Shown here: positions 35,241-45,008 of the stretch, one piece after another
How the letters are laid out: each line of letters opens with the position of its first letter
Numbering within the stretch: position 1 is the stretch's first letter
Source of the DNA: an uncultured Clostridium sp.
Lineage (GTDB): Bacteria > Bacillota > Clostridia > Oscillospirales > Ruminococcaceae
Reading direction: 5' to 3'
Assembly (NCBI GenBank): GCA_902490335.1
Contig: CABUDL010000004.1
Location: 1 to 64,000, forward strand
Length of the DNA stretch: 64,000 bases
The notes under the pieces: generated by a model
The model's input: only the letters and a program-made list of their open reading frames with translations
What the model was told of the DNA's origin: nothing
Databases searched by the model: none
Translations under genes and position numbers: made by a program

Positions 35241-36278
35241 CTACCGTCCCTGTCTCATGCGTTCTGCGATTTCCCTGCCCTGCTCGGACAGCAGGAAATC
35301 CATCGTCGTCTGCGGGACCATGAGGCGAATGGCATCATAATCCCCCGCCTTCATCCGCTCCCGCACGCTGGAGGCGCTGATTTCCACACCGTCCAGCCGA
35401 CGTCGCGGAATCTCTACCACCTCGATGCCATATTCTCCCAGCACCTGCTTCATGGCGCGGTTGTAGGCGCTGGTCACCGGACAAAACGGCTCGGTCCCCA
35501 CAAAGCGGCGGGTGATACCCAGCTCCTTGGCAAAGTATTCGCAGAAGATGCGCAGGTCCAGCTCGCAGTTTGCCTGTTCTGCCCGGGTTTTCTCCTTGAT
35601 AAAATAGGTCGGAAAGACTGCGGAGGAAATCAGGTAATCGGAGGTGTGATGCAGCACCACGTTGCCGATGTCCGATACTCCCTGCTTGACCAGCTCATAG
35701 CGCACCTGCGCCGGAAAGGCGCTGCGGTCCTCCGACAAAACAAACAGGTGCAGCAATTCACACTGGGAAGCCGCTGTTTCCACCAGATACCGATGTCCGT
35801 TGGTGAACGGATTGCAGTTCATCACCGCTGCACCAATCACACCGCCGTTGTCCTTTGGATGCTGCAAGCTGCGGACATATCTGCCGATGCCATCCCGCAC
35901 ATTTTCCATGAACAGCACATCCTCTGTCTGGATGATGGGGAAAAATCCAAGGTCGGAAAACATCGCGATATTCTTCGGTTTGGTAAATACAAACAGATGG
36001 CTGTTGCCCTGTTCGATGGCGTGGTTCATCAGCAGGGTAACCACCCGCGAGGAAAGTCCTTCTCCCTGATGGCGGTCGTCCACCGCCACACATTTGATGA
36101 CATTCTGCTGCAAAGAACCGGTCGCTGCGATCTCTCCCTGTGCATCGACCAGATTGACGGTATATTCCACCCCCTGGTCGTACGAAAGCTGCATCGACTC
36201 CAAAAACGCCTGCAATCGTTTCAGCTTTCTTCCGCTGAACGGCTGCCCATATTCCTCATAAAACTGGCTGTATTCCAT
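35241..36278 (-). CDS. citC: [Citrate/citramalate (pro-3S)-lyase] ligase
   Basis: A 345-residue enzyme that acetylates the prosthetic group of the lyase carrier subunit with ATP and acetate, switching the lyase on. The N-terminal part (about 1-130) is GNAT-like and the C-terminal part is a nucleotidyltransferase with VMNCNPFTNGHRYLVE (about 152-167) and the ISASSVRERM motif (about 300-309), the equivalent of ISSTKVR. It is separated from citF by 124 bases that include a terminator-like hairpin, so its expression may be lower than that of the structural genes. Confidence 0.93.
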   Translation of the reverse strand: MEYSQFYEEYGQPFSGRKLKRLQAFLESMQLSYDQGVEYTVNLVDAQGEIAATGSLQQNVIKCVAVDDRHQGEGLSSRVVTLLMNHAIEQGNSHLFVFTKPKNIAMFSDLGFFPIIQTEDVLFMENVRDGIGRYVRSLQHPKDNGGVIGAAVMNCNPFTNGHRYLVETAASQCELLHLFVLSEDRSAFPAQVRYELVKQGVSDIGNVVLHHTSDYLISSAVFPTYFIKEKTRAEQANCELDLRIFCEYFAKELGITRRFVGTEPFCPVTSAYNRAMKQVLGEYGIEVVEIPRRRLDGVEISASSVRERMKAGDYDAIRLMVPQTTMDFLLSEQGREIAERMRQGR

Positions 36279-36340
36279 CTGAACGGACGCTCCTCTCCTG
36301 TGACAAACACGTTTTGTACTATCATACCCTATCCTTCCCT

Positions 36341-36380
36341 GAAAAACAAGTGGCAGGCAAAGCGGATGCTTTGCCTGCCA
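36341..36380 (-). terminator. Terminator-like hairpin between citF and citC
   Basis: On the minus strand GGCAGGCAAAGC (36368-36379) pairs perfectly with GCTTTGCCTGCC (36352-36363) over a four-base loop, followed by ACTTGTTTTTC. It could end part of the transcripts between the lyase subunits and the activation genes. Confidence 0.75.
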
Positions 36381-36402
36381 TCTGTTCTATCAAAGGATTT
36401 GC

Positions 36403-37815
36403 TTATTTTACGCTGTGGATGACATCCAGCAGGGTGCCATCGCGGTAGATGACGTTGGCAACGACCTTGTCACCCATCTGTACCGGCTTCGGTACGCCCG
36501 CAATCTCCTCTGCCATCCGTTTGAGGTCTGCAATCTCAACGACCGGCAGTTTTGCCTCTTTGAGCTTCTCTTTCAGCTCAACGTTCTTGCCGCCTTCGGT
36601 GTTGACCGCAATGCCTCTCTGGGTAACCACGACGTCGACGGTCTTGCCCGGAGTGGAGATGCACAGGCATCTGTCTACCACCAGCGGCAGTCTTGCACGG
36701 GTCAGCGGAGCGATGATGATTGCCAGTTTTGCACCGGCAGCGGTGTCGCAGTGACCGCCGGAACCGCCCATGATGTAGCCGTTGGAATCGGTGTGTACGT
36801 TGACGTTAAAGTCAAGGTCCACCTGGGTTGCACCCAGCAGAACAACGTCCAGACTGTCTACACCGGCGCTCTTGCCGCTGACGCCTGCATACTGGGTGGC
36901 AGAAACTTCCATGTGCTTTGGATTGGAGCGGATGGATTCAACTGCCTTCAGGTCGAAGCACTGTACGTCCAGCAGCGCTTTAAAGCAGCCTGCCTCCAGC
37001 ATATCGACCATGTAGCCGGTGATACCGCCCATGCCAAAGCTGCCCTGGATGCCCTTTTCCAGCATCATGTCTTTGACATATTTTGCAGTAGCCAGGGTCG
37101 CACCGCCTGCACCGGTCTGGAAGGAGAAGCCGTCCTTGAGCAGACCGGAGGCTTCGATGACCTTTGCAGCGTAGCTTGCCATCTTCAGACCAACCGGGTC
37201 ACGGGTGATCTTGGTGGTGCCGGAAACGATGCCGGCAGGGTTACCAATCTGGTCTACCGCTACCACATAGTCAACATAGACTTCCGGGATGGAGAAGTCT
37301 ACCAGCGGATATTCCACCAGGTTATCAGTGATGACAACAACCTTTTTCGCATTCATTGCATCGGCAAACGCATAGCCGATGGAACCGCAGGCGGATTTGC
37401 CCACCTTGCCGGTGCAGTTGCCCATGTCGTCCGCAGTAGGAGCTGCGATGAAGGCAACGTCGATGACCGAGGTTCCTTTTTCCATGTCGGAGGCTCTGCC
37501 GCCGTGGCTGCGGAAGATGACCGGCTTGTCCATGATTCCTTCGGAGATGGCTTTGCCGACCTTGCCGCCCATGTAGTTGCACTCGATGCCGGTAACGACG
37601 CCGTTTTTGATGTGACCGATAATCGGCTCATGCACGTCAAAAACCGAGCTTGCGTTGACCGTCAGGTCTTTAATGCCCATTTTTGCGATCTCATCCAGCA
37701 CCATGTTCAGCACATAGTCGCCGTTTCTCATGTGGTGGTGGAAGGAAATGGTCATCCCATCCCTGAGTTCGCATTTTTCAATCGCTTCTTTAATCGATGC
37801 CAGTAACTTACTCAT
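36403..37815 (-). CDS. citF: Citramalate/citrate lyase alpha subunit (CoA transferase)
   Basis: A 470-residue subunit that exchanges the acetyl group on the carrier for citramalate (or citrate). The family blocks RNGDYVLNMVLDEIAKMG, FRSHGGRASDMEKG and the MGGSGGHCDTAAGAK region (about 320-335) are intact. ATG 37815 overlaps the end of citE by eight bases. In Clostridium tetanomorphum-type glutamate fermentation the same three-subunit architecture is citramalate lyase; the position in a methylaspartate operon makes citramalate the likely substrate here. Confidence 0.93.
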   Translation of the reverse strand: MSKLLASIKEAIEKCELRDGMTISFHHHMRNGDYVLNMVLDEIAKMGIKDLTVNASSVFDVHEPIIGHIKNGVVTGIECNYMGGKVGKAISEGIMDKPVIFRSHGGRASDMEKGTSVIDVAFIAAPTADDMGNCTGKVGKSACGSIGYAFADAMNAKKVVVITDNLVEYPLVDFSIPEVYVDYVVAVDQIGNPAGIVSGTTKITRDPVGLKMASYAAKVIEASGLLKDGFSFQTGAGGATLATAKYVKDMMLEKGIQGSFGMGGITGYMVDMLEAGCFKALLDVQCFDLKAVESIRSNPKHMEVSATQYAGVSGKSAGVDSLDVVLLGATQVDLDFNVNVHTDSNGYIMGGSGGHCDTAAGAKLAIIIAPLTRARLPLVVDRCLCISTPGKTVDVVVTQRGIAVNTEGGKNVELKEKLKEAKLPVVEIADLKRMAEEIAGVPKPVQMGDKVVANVIYRDGTLLDVIHSVK

Positions 37816-38689
37816 CGTCTTCCACCTCTCCAAACATTGCTTTTTCCATCTCGATGACCTGTCTTGCACGCTCTACGATTGGTGCGTCGATCATCTTGCC
37901 GCGCAGAGAAACAACGCCCTTGCCCTGTTCCTTTGCGATGCGGATGGTTTCCATGACCTCATGCGCATAATCAATCTCCGCCTGTGTTGGGCTGAAGACC
38001 TCGTTGATGCCTTCGACGTGTCTTGGAGAGATGGAGGCTTTGCCGGAGAAGCCCAGGCTCTTTGCAAAGCTGGCGTCGGCATACAGTCCTTCGATGTCGT
38101 CCACGTCGGTGAATGGGGTGTCGTATACGTCGATGCCGCAGGCGCGGGCAGCGCATACCAGACGGGTGCGGGCATAGAAGATTTCGTTGCCCTCTTTGGT
38201 TCTCTTGCAGCGCAGGTCCGCAGTCAGGTCCTCGCCGCCCAGGAACATGGCAGCTACCCTTTCGTCTGCACTGGCAATCTGGAAGGCGTTCTCTACGCCC
38301 ATTGCGGTTTCAATCAGAGGGATCAGCTTGACAGTGTTCTTTTCAAATCCGCATTTTTCCTCCAGCTTGGCGATGTACTCGGAAACGGTTTTTACGTCCT
38401 GTGCGCCGCTGACCTTTGGAGGCATGATCATGTTTGGTTTGAGCGGGATGATTTCATCCAGGTCCTTCATCCAGTAATCGGTTTCTACCGGATTAATGCG
38501 GATGATGATTTCACAGCCCTTGTAATGCAGCGATTTGAGCGCGTTGCGCACCAGAATTCTTGCAGAATCCTTTTCTGCCGGAGATACTGCGTCCTCCAGG
38601 TCCAGGATGATACTGTCAGCGCCCAGAACGTCGCCGTTCATCAGCAGGTTCGGGGTGTTTCCTGGAATAAACAACATGGATCTTCTCAT
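37808..38689 (-). CDS. citE: Citramalate/citrate lyase beta subunit
   Basis: A 293-residue HpcH/HpaI aldolase-fold subunit that cleaves citramalyl-carrier into pyruvate (or citryl-carrier into oxaloacetate). Typical blocks are RSMLFIPGNTPNLL (3-16), DSIILDLEDAVSPAEKDSAR (about 25-44), RINPVETDYW, the metal-binding glutamate in PLIETAMGVENA (about 127-138) and FLGGEDLTADL (about 152-162). The start overlaps the citD stop by one base, and it overlaps citF at its 3' end. Confidence 0.94.
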   Translation of the reverse strand: MRRSMLFIPGNTPNLLMNGDVLGADSIILDLEDAVSPAEKDSARILVRNALKSLHYKGCEIIIRINPVETDYWMKDLDEIIPLKPNMIMPPKVSGAQDVKTVSEYIAKLEEKCGFEKNTVKLIPLIETAMGVENAFQIASADERVAAMFLGGEDLTADLRCKRTKEGNEIFYARTRLVCAARACGIDVYDTPFTDVDDIEGLYADASFAKSLGFSGKASISPRHVEGINEVFSPTQAEIDYAHEVMETIRIAKEQGKGVVSLRGKMIDAPIVERARQVIEMEKAMFGEVEDDE

Positions 38690-38955
38690 CAGTTTTCCCC
38701 TCCTGCTCTCTTGATTGCGGTTTCGACGCGCGCTTTGATGACGCAGTCGATGGCTCCCTTGTCGTTGACCGAGATTTTGCCGGACTCTACGCCCAGTTCC
38801 TGGGTCACTTCGCGGACACTCTGCTCGATCTGCTGAGCAAACTGGTTATACACAACCGATTCGATCTCAATTTCCAACCGTTCGCAGGGTTCTACCTTTA
38901 CATAGACATCGCTGGATTCCAGTGTGCCTGCAACGGCGCTTGTTTTGATATTCAT
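38689..38955 (-). CDS. citD: Citramalate/citrate lyase acyl carrier protein (gamma subunit)
   Basis: An 88-residue carrier that bears the phosphoribosyl-dephospho-CoA group. The attachment serine is in AGTLESSDVYV, residue 14 or 15. The C-terminal DCVIKARVETAIKRAGG is typical. It stands first of the citDEF set and has AGAGGGGAAG-like bases before its ATG. Confidence 0.93.
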   Translation of the reverse strand: MNIKTSAVAGTLESSDVYVKVEPCERLEIEIESVVYNQFAQQIEQSVREVTQELGVESGKISVNDKGAIDCVIKARVETAIKRAGGEN

Positions 38956-39035
38956 GGTTTTCTTCCCCTCTCTGTTGCTTAAAGGAAAATCTAAGGTACG
39001 TCTTGCCTTAAAAAGACGGCAGGAGCTGATTTACC

Positions 39036-39572
39036 CTACTCCTCGATGCCTTTGCGGCACGGCATACCCAAATCAAAGGGATGTTTCTCTTTGACAAATT
39101 TGGTCACATAGTCCGCCCGGTCGGTCAATGCGCTGATGTCCATTCCGTACTGATGTCCGGTGATGACCAGCTCGGTACCCTCGGGACGTTTATCCATCAT
39201 TTCCAGCAGCTGTTCCTTTTGAATAGTGCCGAGGTTGTAGGCGTCGATCACTTCATCCAGCACCACCAGGTCATAGTTGCCGGTAAAATATTTTTCTCTG
39301 ACTTCATCAAACTTCTTCTGGAATTTTTCCTTATAAAATTCCTGCTGCTCGGGAGTCAGATTGAACATGAAGGGGATCGGTCCCTCATTTTCAATATAAT
39401 CCACACCCGGCAGCGAACGGATGATGCTGACCTCTCCGCTGTTCGGCTCCTTCAAAAACTGGTAGACCAACACCTTGAAGCCATGTCCTACACAACGGAC
39501 GATCTGTCCCATGGCGGCGGTGGTTTTTCCCTTGCCGTCCCCATAGTAAAGCTGTGTACAACCTTTCTGCAT
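39036..39572 (-). CDS. Cob(I)alamin adenosyltransferase, CobA/BtuR type
   Basis: A 178-residue P-loop enzyme that makes adenosylcobalamin from cobalamin and ATP. Walker A is GDGKGKTTAAMG (about 10-21), with DLVVLDEVIDAYNLG (about 95-109) and ELVITGHQ (about 132-139) as further CobA blocks. ATG 39572 with GGAGG about nine bases upstream is chosen over longer readings. Glutamate mutase needs adenosylcobalamin, so its place in this operon supplies the coenzyme where it is used. Confidence 0.93.
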   Translation of the reverse strand: MQKGCTQLYYGDGKGKTTAAMGQIVRCVGHGFKVLVYQFLKEPNSGEVSIIRSLPGVDYIENEGPIPFMFNLTPEQQEFYKEKFQKKFDEVREKYFTGNYDLVVLDEVIDAYNLGTIQKEQLLEMMDKRPEGTELVITGHQYGMDISALTDRADYVTKFVKEKHPFDLGMPCRKGIEE

Positions 39573-39682
39573 CTGTATGTCCTCCCTTCCAAGCTGCACC
39601 CTGCCGCTTTTTTCGAAAAGAAAAGCCGCACCTTGTCTGTGCAGCCTCTCTGGTAAACGGACAGGCACAGCGAATCTTCTGG

Positions 39683-40657
39683 TTAGTAAATCCGTTCGAT
39701 TTTATCAATATCTGAGCCGATCTTTGGAGCTTCCTTCTGCCCAACCAGACCGACAATCAGATAGCATTTGCGCACCGGGTCATACGGAATATCCTTAATC
39801 AGGGTAAAGCCTTCAATCTCTCCGGCGCTGCGAACATGATTTCGAGGCGCGGTGCATCGGTAGATGACATCTCCTATGCTGATGTGCTCCTCATCATGGA
39901 ACGAAATCGGGACATCCTGTTCGATGACCGCCCGCACCTTTTTTTCAATCGTATCCAACGAAACGATTGGTTTATCTTTAAAGCACAGGACAAAGCCGTG
40001 CTTTACTTCTGCGTGTTCATAATCCTCTGGATGACCGTGCGACAGAAAATATCCGGTGATGTCCTCTGCCGAATGAATCATCTTTCTGTATCGGATGGAT
40101 TTAAAAACGATGTTGGCAATATCCTGCGGGATGGGACCAAACAGGTCCGGTCGGGTCACAATGACCTCCTCACCCACGCCGATCATCACATCTGCGTTGA
40201 CCGGCAGGTCGCTGCCTTCCCGTTTTAAAAACGGATAGATCAAATCAAAATGCTCTACCACCACCCGCTTGCCTTTTTCGATAGCCGCCATGATGGCGCG
40301 GGCAAGCTCGGGGCACTGGGTAAAGCCCTGCTCAAAGCGGATGTCCAGATGGTAGGTGTGCGGGGTGGCAAACAGAGAAAAGCCTCTCTTGCTGATCCCC
40401 ATGCCCAGCGGGTCATCCAGCATCTCCAGAATCGGCAGCGGACGAACGTTGACCCCCTCGTCGTCATTCGTCAACTCCAGTCCGGGGAACATTCCCTTGA
40501 CCAGCATACTTTTGCCGGAACCTGCATCGCCGATGATCCCAATCAGCTTATCCATCGGGCGCAGATACTGCTGTGCAATCTGCATTCCCAGTTCCGCCAT
40601 TCGCTCGTTTCCTCTTGGTGCAAAATAGATGCTGTACAGATGACTGATATACGACAT
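39683..40657 (-). CDS. P-loop protein of unknown function in the methylaspartate operon
   Basis: A 324-residue protein with Walker A GDAGSGKSMLVKGM (about 43-56). A later segment with HSAEDITGYFLSHGHPEDYEH (about 194-214) has His/Asp/Glu spacing like a metal site. I recall relatives being annotated as containing an alanyl-tRNA-synthetase second additional domain and lying beside methylaspartate genes, but I cannot verify this. Possible roles are chaperone or repair for glutamate mutase or the lyase. ATG 40657 has GGAGG upstream. It lies between methylaspartate ammonia-lyase and the cobalamin adenosyltransferase. Confidence 0.65.
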   Translation of the reverse strand: MSYISHLYSIYFAPRGNERMAELGMQIAQQYLRPMDKLIGIIGDAGSGKSMLVKGMFPGLELTNDDEGVNVRPLPILEMLDDPLGMGISKRGFSLFATPHTYHLDIRFEQGFTQCPELARAIMAAIEKGKRVVVEHFDLIYPFLKREGSDLPVNADVMIGVGEEVIVTRPDLFGPIPQDIANIVFKSIRYRKMIHSAEDITGYFLSHGHPEDYEHAEVKHGFVLCFKDKPIVSLDTIEKKVRAVIEQDVPISFHDEEHISIGDVIYRCTAPRNHVRSAGEIEGFTLIKDIPYDPVRKCYLIVGLVGQKEAPKIGSDIDKIERIY

Positions 40658-40690
40658 ACAACGCCTCCCTTCCTGCATGGTGCAGATATA

Positions 40691-40723
40691 CCGATAGGGA
40701 TTCCTTTGCAGAATCCCTATCGG
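40691..40723 (-). other. Intercistronic hairpin, 13-bp perfect stem
   Basis: CCGATAGGGATTC (40691-40703) pairs exactly with GAATCCCTATCGG (40711-40723) over a seven-base loop. No T-run follows on the minus strand, so it looks like an RNA-processing or mRNA-stabilising hairpin between the ammonia-lyase gene and the P-loop gene rather than a terminator. Confidence 0.65.
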
Positions 40724-40755
40724 CTTTGCTTATTTTGCCGGACCGTCAAAAACGG

Positions 40756-42003
40756 TTAGCATTTTTTTGCGTTTCTCAGAGCGATTACTCTGTTCATTTC
40801 GTTGTAAACGATCATGAAGCCTTCGTCAACGCCCATACCCGGTTTTGCAAGGATCTGGTCTGGCTGGGTAGCCATTGCGCAGTCTACGCATACCTGGCAG
40901 GAACGGTCGGTCTCGTTGCAGGTACCGCCCTGGTATGCACCGAAGCCATGCTCTTTGCAGTACAGAACTGCTTCGATGGTGTTGTTGATACCACCCAGGT
41001 CAGGAGTTTTGATCTGAGCCATGTGACCTGCTTTGTTATCGCAGAAGTAGATGACGTCTTCCAGGGTGTTGCACCACTCGTCAGCTACCAGCTCAACATT
41101 GATGCCACGGCGATCCAGTTCTTCTCTCAGACCTTTCATGCACAGCATCTGTTTTTCTCTTTCGCCTGCGTCCATTGGACCTTCGATGCGCAGGTGGAAT
41201 GGTTTTGCAGCCTCTTCCAGCTCTGCCAGGTAATCAGCCATAGCGGTGTAGTTGTCATCGCCGAATGCCTGACCGATGGTTCCATATACGTCGATATGGA
41301 AAACAGGGCAGTAGGATTCGTCTGTGCGCAGCTGCAGGATGCGGTCACGCAGCCAGCAAACGTACTCTTTGAGCTTGGAACCGTCGCGACCCAGTTTGGT
41401 CTCTACGTTGTTGATCAGAGCGTGTGGCAGGATAGCAGCGCCTTTGAGGATCATCTTGTCTGCGTTTTCGTAACGGTTGTCGCCGGACTGGGTGAAGATC
41501 GGAATTGGCTTTTCGGATACGGTGGTGCCGTACTCGTCAGCAACAACTTCGCTCATCAGACGTTTGCTGGATTTTGCTACTGCATCCAGGATTGCCTGGG
41601 AAACACCGTAACGGATAGCGGTATGCAGTCTCTTGCCGTCTACTTCGATTGCTTCCATCATCTTGGTCAGCTCTCTGAAGCTGTCTGCTTCTTTGCCTAC
41701 CAGAGCAGGTTTGATGTATTTATCGATAACCGGGATAAAGTCCTCAGCCAGGAACAGTGGGTCACGGCCGCCTGCACCGGAGTACTGAACAGCTGCACAG
41801 TCGCCCCATGCGATCTGTCCGTCTTCCAGAACCAGCATAACCGAGATGGACTCGCCTGCCTGACGGATGGATTTAAAACCGGAGGTTACAGGCTGACCGA
41901 TGTAAGCCGCACCGTCGGATTTTGCACCGCTTTTGATTGCTTTCTGGTCGTCAAAGAAGAAACCTGTACGGCCTGGAGCGCATACTACGTTTACGATTTT
42001 CAT
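40756..42003 (-). CDS. mal: Methylaspartate ammonia-lyase
   Basis: A 415-residue enolase-superfamily enzyme that eliminates ammonia from (2S,3S)-3-methylaspartate to give mesaconate. The catalytic lysine is in MAQIKTPDLGG (about 325-335, Lys331 in the Clostridium tetanomorphum enzyme), the metal ligands are in FHIDVYG (Asp), RIEGPMDAG (Glu) and LVADEWCN (Asp). The active-site histidine region PIFTQSGDNRYENADKMI is typical. It directly follows glmE in the pathway order. Confidence 0.96.
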   Translation of the reverse strand: MKIVNVVCAPGRTGFFFDDQKAIKSGAKSDGAAYIGQPVTSGFKSIRQAGESISVMLVLEDGQIAWGDCAAVQYSGAGGRDPLFLAEDFIPVIDKYIKPALVGKEADSFRELTKMMEAIEVDGKRLHTAIRYGVSQAILDAVAKSSKRLMSEVVADEYGTTVSEKPIPIFTQSGDNRYENADKMILKGAAILPHALINNVETKLGRDGSKLKEYVCWLRDRILQLRTDESYCPVFHIDVYGTIGQAFGDDNYTAMADYLAELEEAAKPFHLRIEGPMDAGEREKQMLCMKGLREELDRRGINVELVADEWCNTLEDVIYFCDNKAGHMAQIKTPDLGGINNTIEAVLYCKEHGFGAYQGGTCNETDRSCQVCVDCAMATQPDQILAKPGMGVDEGFMIVYNEMNRVIALRNAKKC

Positions 42004-42031
42004 TTTAAAAATCTCCCTTCTTGATTAAAAC

Positions 42032-42080
42032 AAAAGCCGCCGGGCAGCGGGGCTTTTTTCCGCCGCCCGCTTCGGCTTTT
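42032..42080 (-). terminator. Terminator-like hairpin between glmE and mal
   Basis: On the minus strand AAAAGCCG (42073-42080) and CGGCTTTT (42032-42039) close a GC-rich structure, followed by TTTTGTTTT. It sits inside the operon and may reduce read-through from glmE into mal. Confidence 0.6.
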
Positions 42081-42102
42081 AAGATGCAGTAAAATTTAAA
42101 AA

Positions 42103-43578
42103 TTAATATCTTGGTCTGCCTACCAGACGACCCTTGCTGATTGCATATACGTCGTCGATAACCATCTGGAAGGAAACCTCGCGGTTTTCTGCCTTGCCGC
42201 GTTCTGCCAGTTTTTCTTTGTGGAACTTCTTGAGGTCGTCGGTGAATGGCAGGTTGCCGACTTCCAGGATTCTGACAGCACCGGTGTTGTCACGGGCTGG
42301 CAGCATAATGCCTGCGTTGCATTTTGCTGGACCGAACGGGATGTCGATGACACCTGCGTTGATACCGGCGATTGCGCCCAGGATAATGTCGCCATGACCC
42401 AGAGCGATACATTTATCCATGATGCAGCGGGTCTCTGCTTTGATGATTTCTTTTTCATGCTCCATACGGGAACCGATGGTAACCTGGTCAACCAGCATGT
42501 TGGTCAGCTGTTTGGTGCAGCGCAGACCCTGTGCGTTTGCTTCCTTGGTTGGTACGCCGGCAGCTTCGTGTGGGGTCTTTACGATAACCTTGGTTGCCTT
42601 GGACAGTGCTGCACAGGCAGCACCCCAGGAGATAACGCCGAATGCTTTTGCTTCGTCAGCCGGGAAACCGCCCATCCACTGATGGAATACGGTGGTAACA
42701 TTGACATCGTTGTAGCCGAATTTGTGCAGGTACTCTTCGGTCAGCTCTTCCAGGGTGCGGATTGCTGCAACGTCCTGGATCTGGTTGCCCAGCTGACCGT
42801 AACCAACGGTGATGTTCTTAACGCCCTGCTCTGCTGCTGCCAAAGCTTCAATGATAGCAACCGAGTGAGAGATACATGGCGGAACCAGAGTGCCGGTCAG
42901 AGGACCGTATGGCTCACGGTTGATCTGTACGCCGGCTTCTTCATAGATACCGGTCAGACGGTCAACGTACTGCCAATCCTTCATGGTCTGCTCAATCGGA
43001 ATGTTCTTTGCATATGGAATGTTGTAGGAGATACCGCCGCCTTCGTAGGAGGTAAAGCCGCCTGCGTAGGTGATTTCGGTCAGCAGTCTTGCGTCCGGTG
43101 TACCGTGTCTTACCTGAAGAGGAGTATCCAGAGCTTCTACAACCTGACGGCAGCCTTTTACGCCATGGTTAACTGCCGGGAAACCGTTGAGGTATGGATG
43201 GAACTTGCCGCTTGCCATGCTCTCTTTTTCACGTCTGATACCCTCAGCGCAGTTTTCGTACTGGTTCTGACGGGTATAGGAGTCGATGGTGCTTGGCAGC
43301 AGGTCTGCTCCGCCTTCGTCCTGCAGGTGTTTGAGCAGCTCGATGTGGTTTTCAATCAGACCAACACCGGCTCTTGGCTGTACCAGGGTAACGCCCTCTT
43401 TTTTTGCTTTGTTGAGCTTGTTGGAGAAGATTTTGTGTTCCGGCAGGGATTTGTGGTAAGCGATGGCCTCGTCGAGGTCTACTTCCTTACCGGTTTCCCA
43501 GGTAGCGAGGATCTCTTTACGAACTTTATAAAATTCGTCGTCGGACCATTTTTTATTTTTGATATCAATGGTTTCCAT
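42103..43578 (-). CDS. glmE: Glutamate mutase epsilon subunit
   Basis: A 491-residue TIM-barrel subunit of the adenosylcobalamin-dependent mutase that converts glutamate to 3-methylaspartate. Recognisable blocks: [35 protein letters not shown] (in two parts), [21 protein letters not shown] with the substrate-binding arginine (about 149-152), and [14 protein letters not shown]. Length equals the family standard of about 483-491. It overlaps glmL by 14 bases. GlmE works with GlmS, encoded two genes upstream. Confidence 0.96.
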   Translation of the reverse strand: METIDIKNKKWSDDEFYKVRKEILATWETGKEVDLDEAIAYHKSLPEHKIFSNKLNKAKKEGVTLVQPRAGVGLIENHIELLKHLQDEGGADLLPSTIDSYTRQNQYENCAEGIRREKESMASGKFHPYLNGFPAVNHGVKGCRQVVEALDTPLQVRHGTPDARLLTEITYAGGFTSYEGGGISYNIPYAKNIPIEQTMKDWQYVDRLTGIYEEAGVQINREPYGPLTGTLVPPCISHSVAIIEALAAAEQGVKNITVGYGQLGNQIQDVAAIRTLEELTEEYLHKFGYNDVNVTTVFHQWMGGFPADEAKAFGVISWGAACAALSKATKVIVKTPHEAAGVPTKEANAQGLRCTKQLTNMLVDQVTIGSRMEHEKEIIKAETRCIMDKCIALGHGDIILGAIAGINAGVIDIPFGPAKCNAGIMLPARDNTGAVRILEVGNLPFTDDLKKFHKEKLAERGKAENREVSFQMVIDDVYAISKGRLVGRPRY

Positions 43579-44956
43579 CTTTTACTAACTCCTTTTTCAT
43601 GATTCTCAATGCCGTCTGTGGATATTCGGTACTGAGGATGCCCATGGCCGCCAGAATGTACTTGCGGTCCACCAGCACCTGCGCCTCCTTCGGTTTTAAG
43701 GAGAACGCATCGAGTGGATTAAATAACGCGTGGGAAGCAATCTGCGCGGTGCGTTTGGTGTGGATCAGCGCGCCGCCGGTGACAATGACCGTCTTGACGG
43801 CAGTCAAATCCTTGCCCATCTGCATATAGCTGACGCCCATTGGAGAATAATACTGCTCCAAGTGTCCTGCATGGCGGGTGACCGCTACCTCGATGGCAAG
43901 GGAAGCCAGCGCATAATCCAGTGCCTCCAGCTCATCGTCGTCATTCGAAGGTACTACATCGGTGTGGACCGACAGGTAGTCGATCAGCTCTTTGCAGCGC
44001 TGCTCGCTCAAGCCGGACAGTTCGGATACGCGGGCGATGTCGGTGGCATCCACAATACCGTGGATGCTGTAACGCATACCGATGTCGCCTTCTACCGTTC
44101 TCTTTGCATACTCTTCCCGCAGACCCTTGAGGGCTGTCATGCCGGTGGTCGGCAGACCGAAGGACATCGAATAAATATCGGTGGTCGCTCCGCCCAAATC
44201 CACTCCGACCAGATCTCCAATGCCGTCTTCGCCCTCGCATCCCTTTGCCAGCAGCTTCATCGCTGTCAGCATAGCAGAAGGGGTCGGCATCAGGATGCCC
44301 TGTACCAGCTGCTGTGCGCGGCTGAGTCCCTTTGCCTTGACAATCTGCTCGAGGAAGATTTCGCGAATCTTCTTCTGGACAGGCTCCACATTCGGGATGT
44401 CCAGTCGCGGCATTACGTTCTCGCAGACATAGGTCTGTTTTTCCTTGAGGATTTCCTGACACTGGTCTGCGCAGTTGCGGTTGCCGGCGATGATGATTGG
44501 GAAAGGATTTTTTGCTTTGGCAAGCATCCGTGCGTTAAAGACGATGTTTTCCTTGTTGCCTCCGTCGGTACCGCCGGTCAGCAGGCAGATGTCGGGATTG
44601 ATGCGGTCGATTTCCGCCAAATCTCCTTCGGTCAGCTCATAGGAGTAGGTTTTGATAACCTTTGCTCCTGCGCCCAGCGATGCCTGTCTTGCCGCTTTTG
44701 CGGTCAGCTCGGGAACCAGACCGATGGCAACCATCCGCAAGCCGCCGGCAGCAGAGGAGCAGGCGTACTGTTCCTCAAACTGGATGTCCCCGATTTTTTC
44801 CTTTAAAATTGCAAGTGCGTTGTTTAAGCCGTTGATGATGTCCGTTTCGATGGTGGTATAGCTCTGCGCTGTACCCAGAATTTTCTCTTCATCCACATCG
44901 ACTGCGGTAATCTTGGTATAGGTGCTTCCAAAATCAATCAGCAAAACAGCCTTCAT
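43565..44956 (-). CDS. glmL: Glutamate mutase accessory protein GlmL
   Basis: A 463-residue ASKHA-fold ATPase found between glmS and glmE, believed to be a reactivating chaperone for the mutase. The actin-like phosphate loops are [16 protein letters not shown] (about 4-19) and [16 protein letters not shown] (about 247-262). ATG 44956 is preferred over GTG 44965 since GAGGGTGAAGG then forms the ribosome binding site. The gene order S-L-E is that of known glutamate mutase operons. Confidence 0.93.
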   Translation of the reverse strand: MKAVLLIDFGSTYTKITAVDVDEEKILGTAQSYTTIETDIINGLNNALAILKEKIGDIQFEEQYACSSAAGGLRMVAIGLVPELTAKAARQASLGAGAKVIKTYSYELTEGDLAEIDRINPDICLLTGGTDGGNKENIVFNARMLAKAKNPFPIIIAGNRNCADQCQEILKEKQTYVCENVMPRLDIPNVEPVQKKIREIFLEQIVKAKGLSRAQQLVQGILMPTPSAMLTAMKLLAKGCEGEDGIGDLVGVDLGGATTDIYSMSFGLPTTGMTALKGLREEYAKRTVEGDIGMRYSIHGIVDATDIARVSELSGLSEQRCKELIDYLSVHTDVVPSNDDDELEALDYALASLAIEVAVTRHAGHLEQYYSPMGVSYMQMGKDLTAVKTVIVTGGALIHTKRTAQIASHALFNPLDAFSLKPKEAQVLVDRKYILAAMGILSTEYPQTALRIMKKELVKDGNH

Positions 44957-45008
44957 TGCCTTCACCCTCTTTATCTAGACTCAAATCGTTATCAGCTTGC
45001 GAGGGTGT

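Noticed and set aside
33777..38955. Citrate fermentation cluster
   Set aside because: The cit-type genes alone would suggest citrate lyase, but no citrate transporter or oxaloacetate decarboxylase is present and the genes are continuous with the methylaspartate pathway, so citramalate is favoured. Not excluded.
40726..43602. Long plus-strand open frames opposite mal and glmE
   Set aside because: Cys/Val/Phe-rich products without motifs, fully overlapped by highly conserved minus-strand enzymes; GC-skewed codon usage explains the absence of stops.
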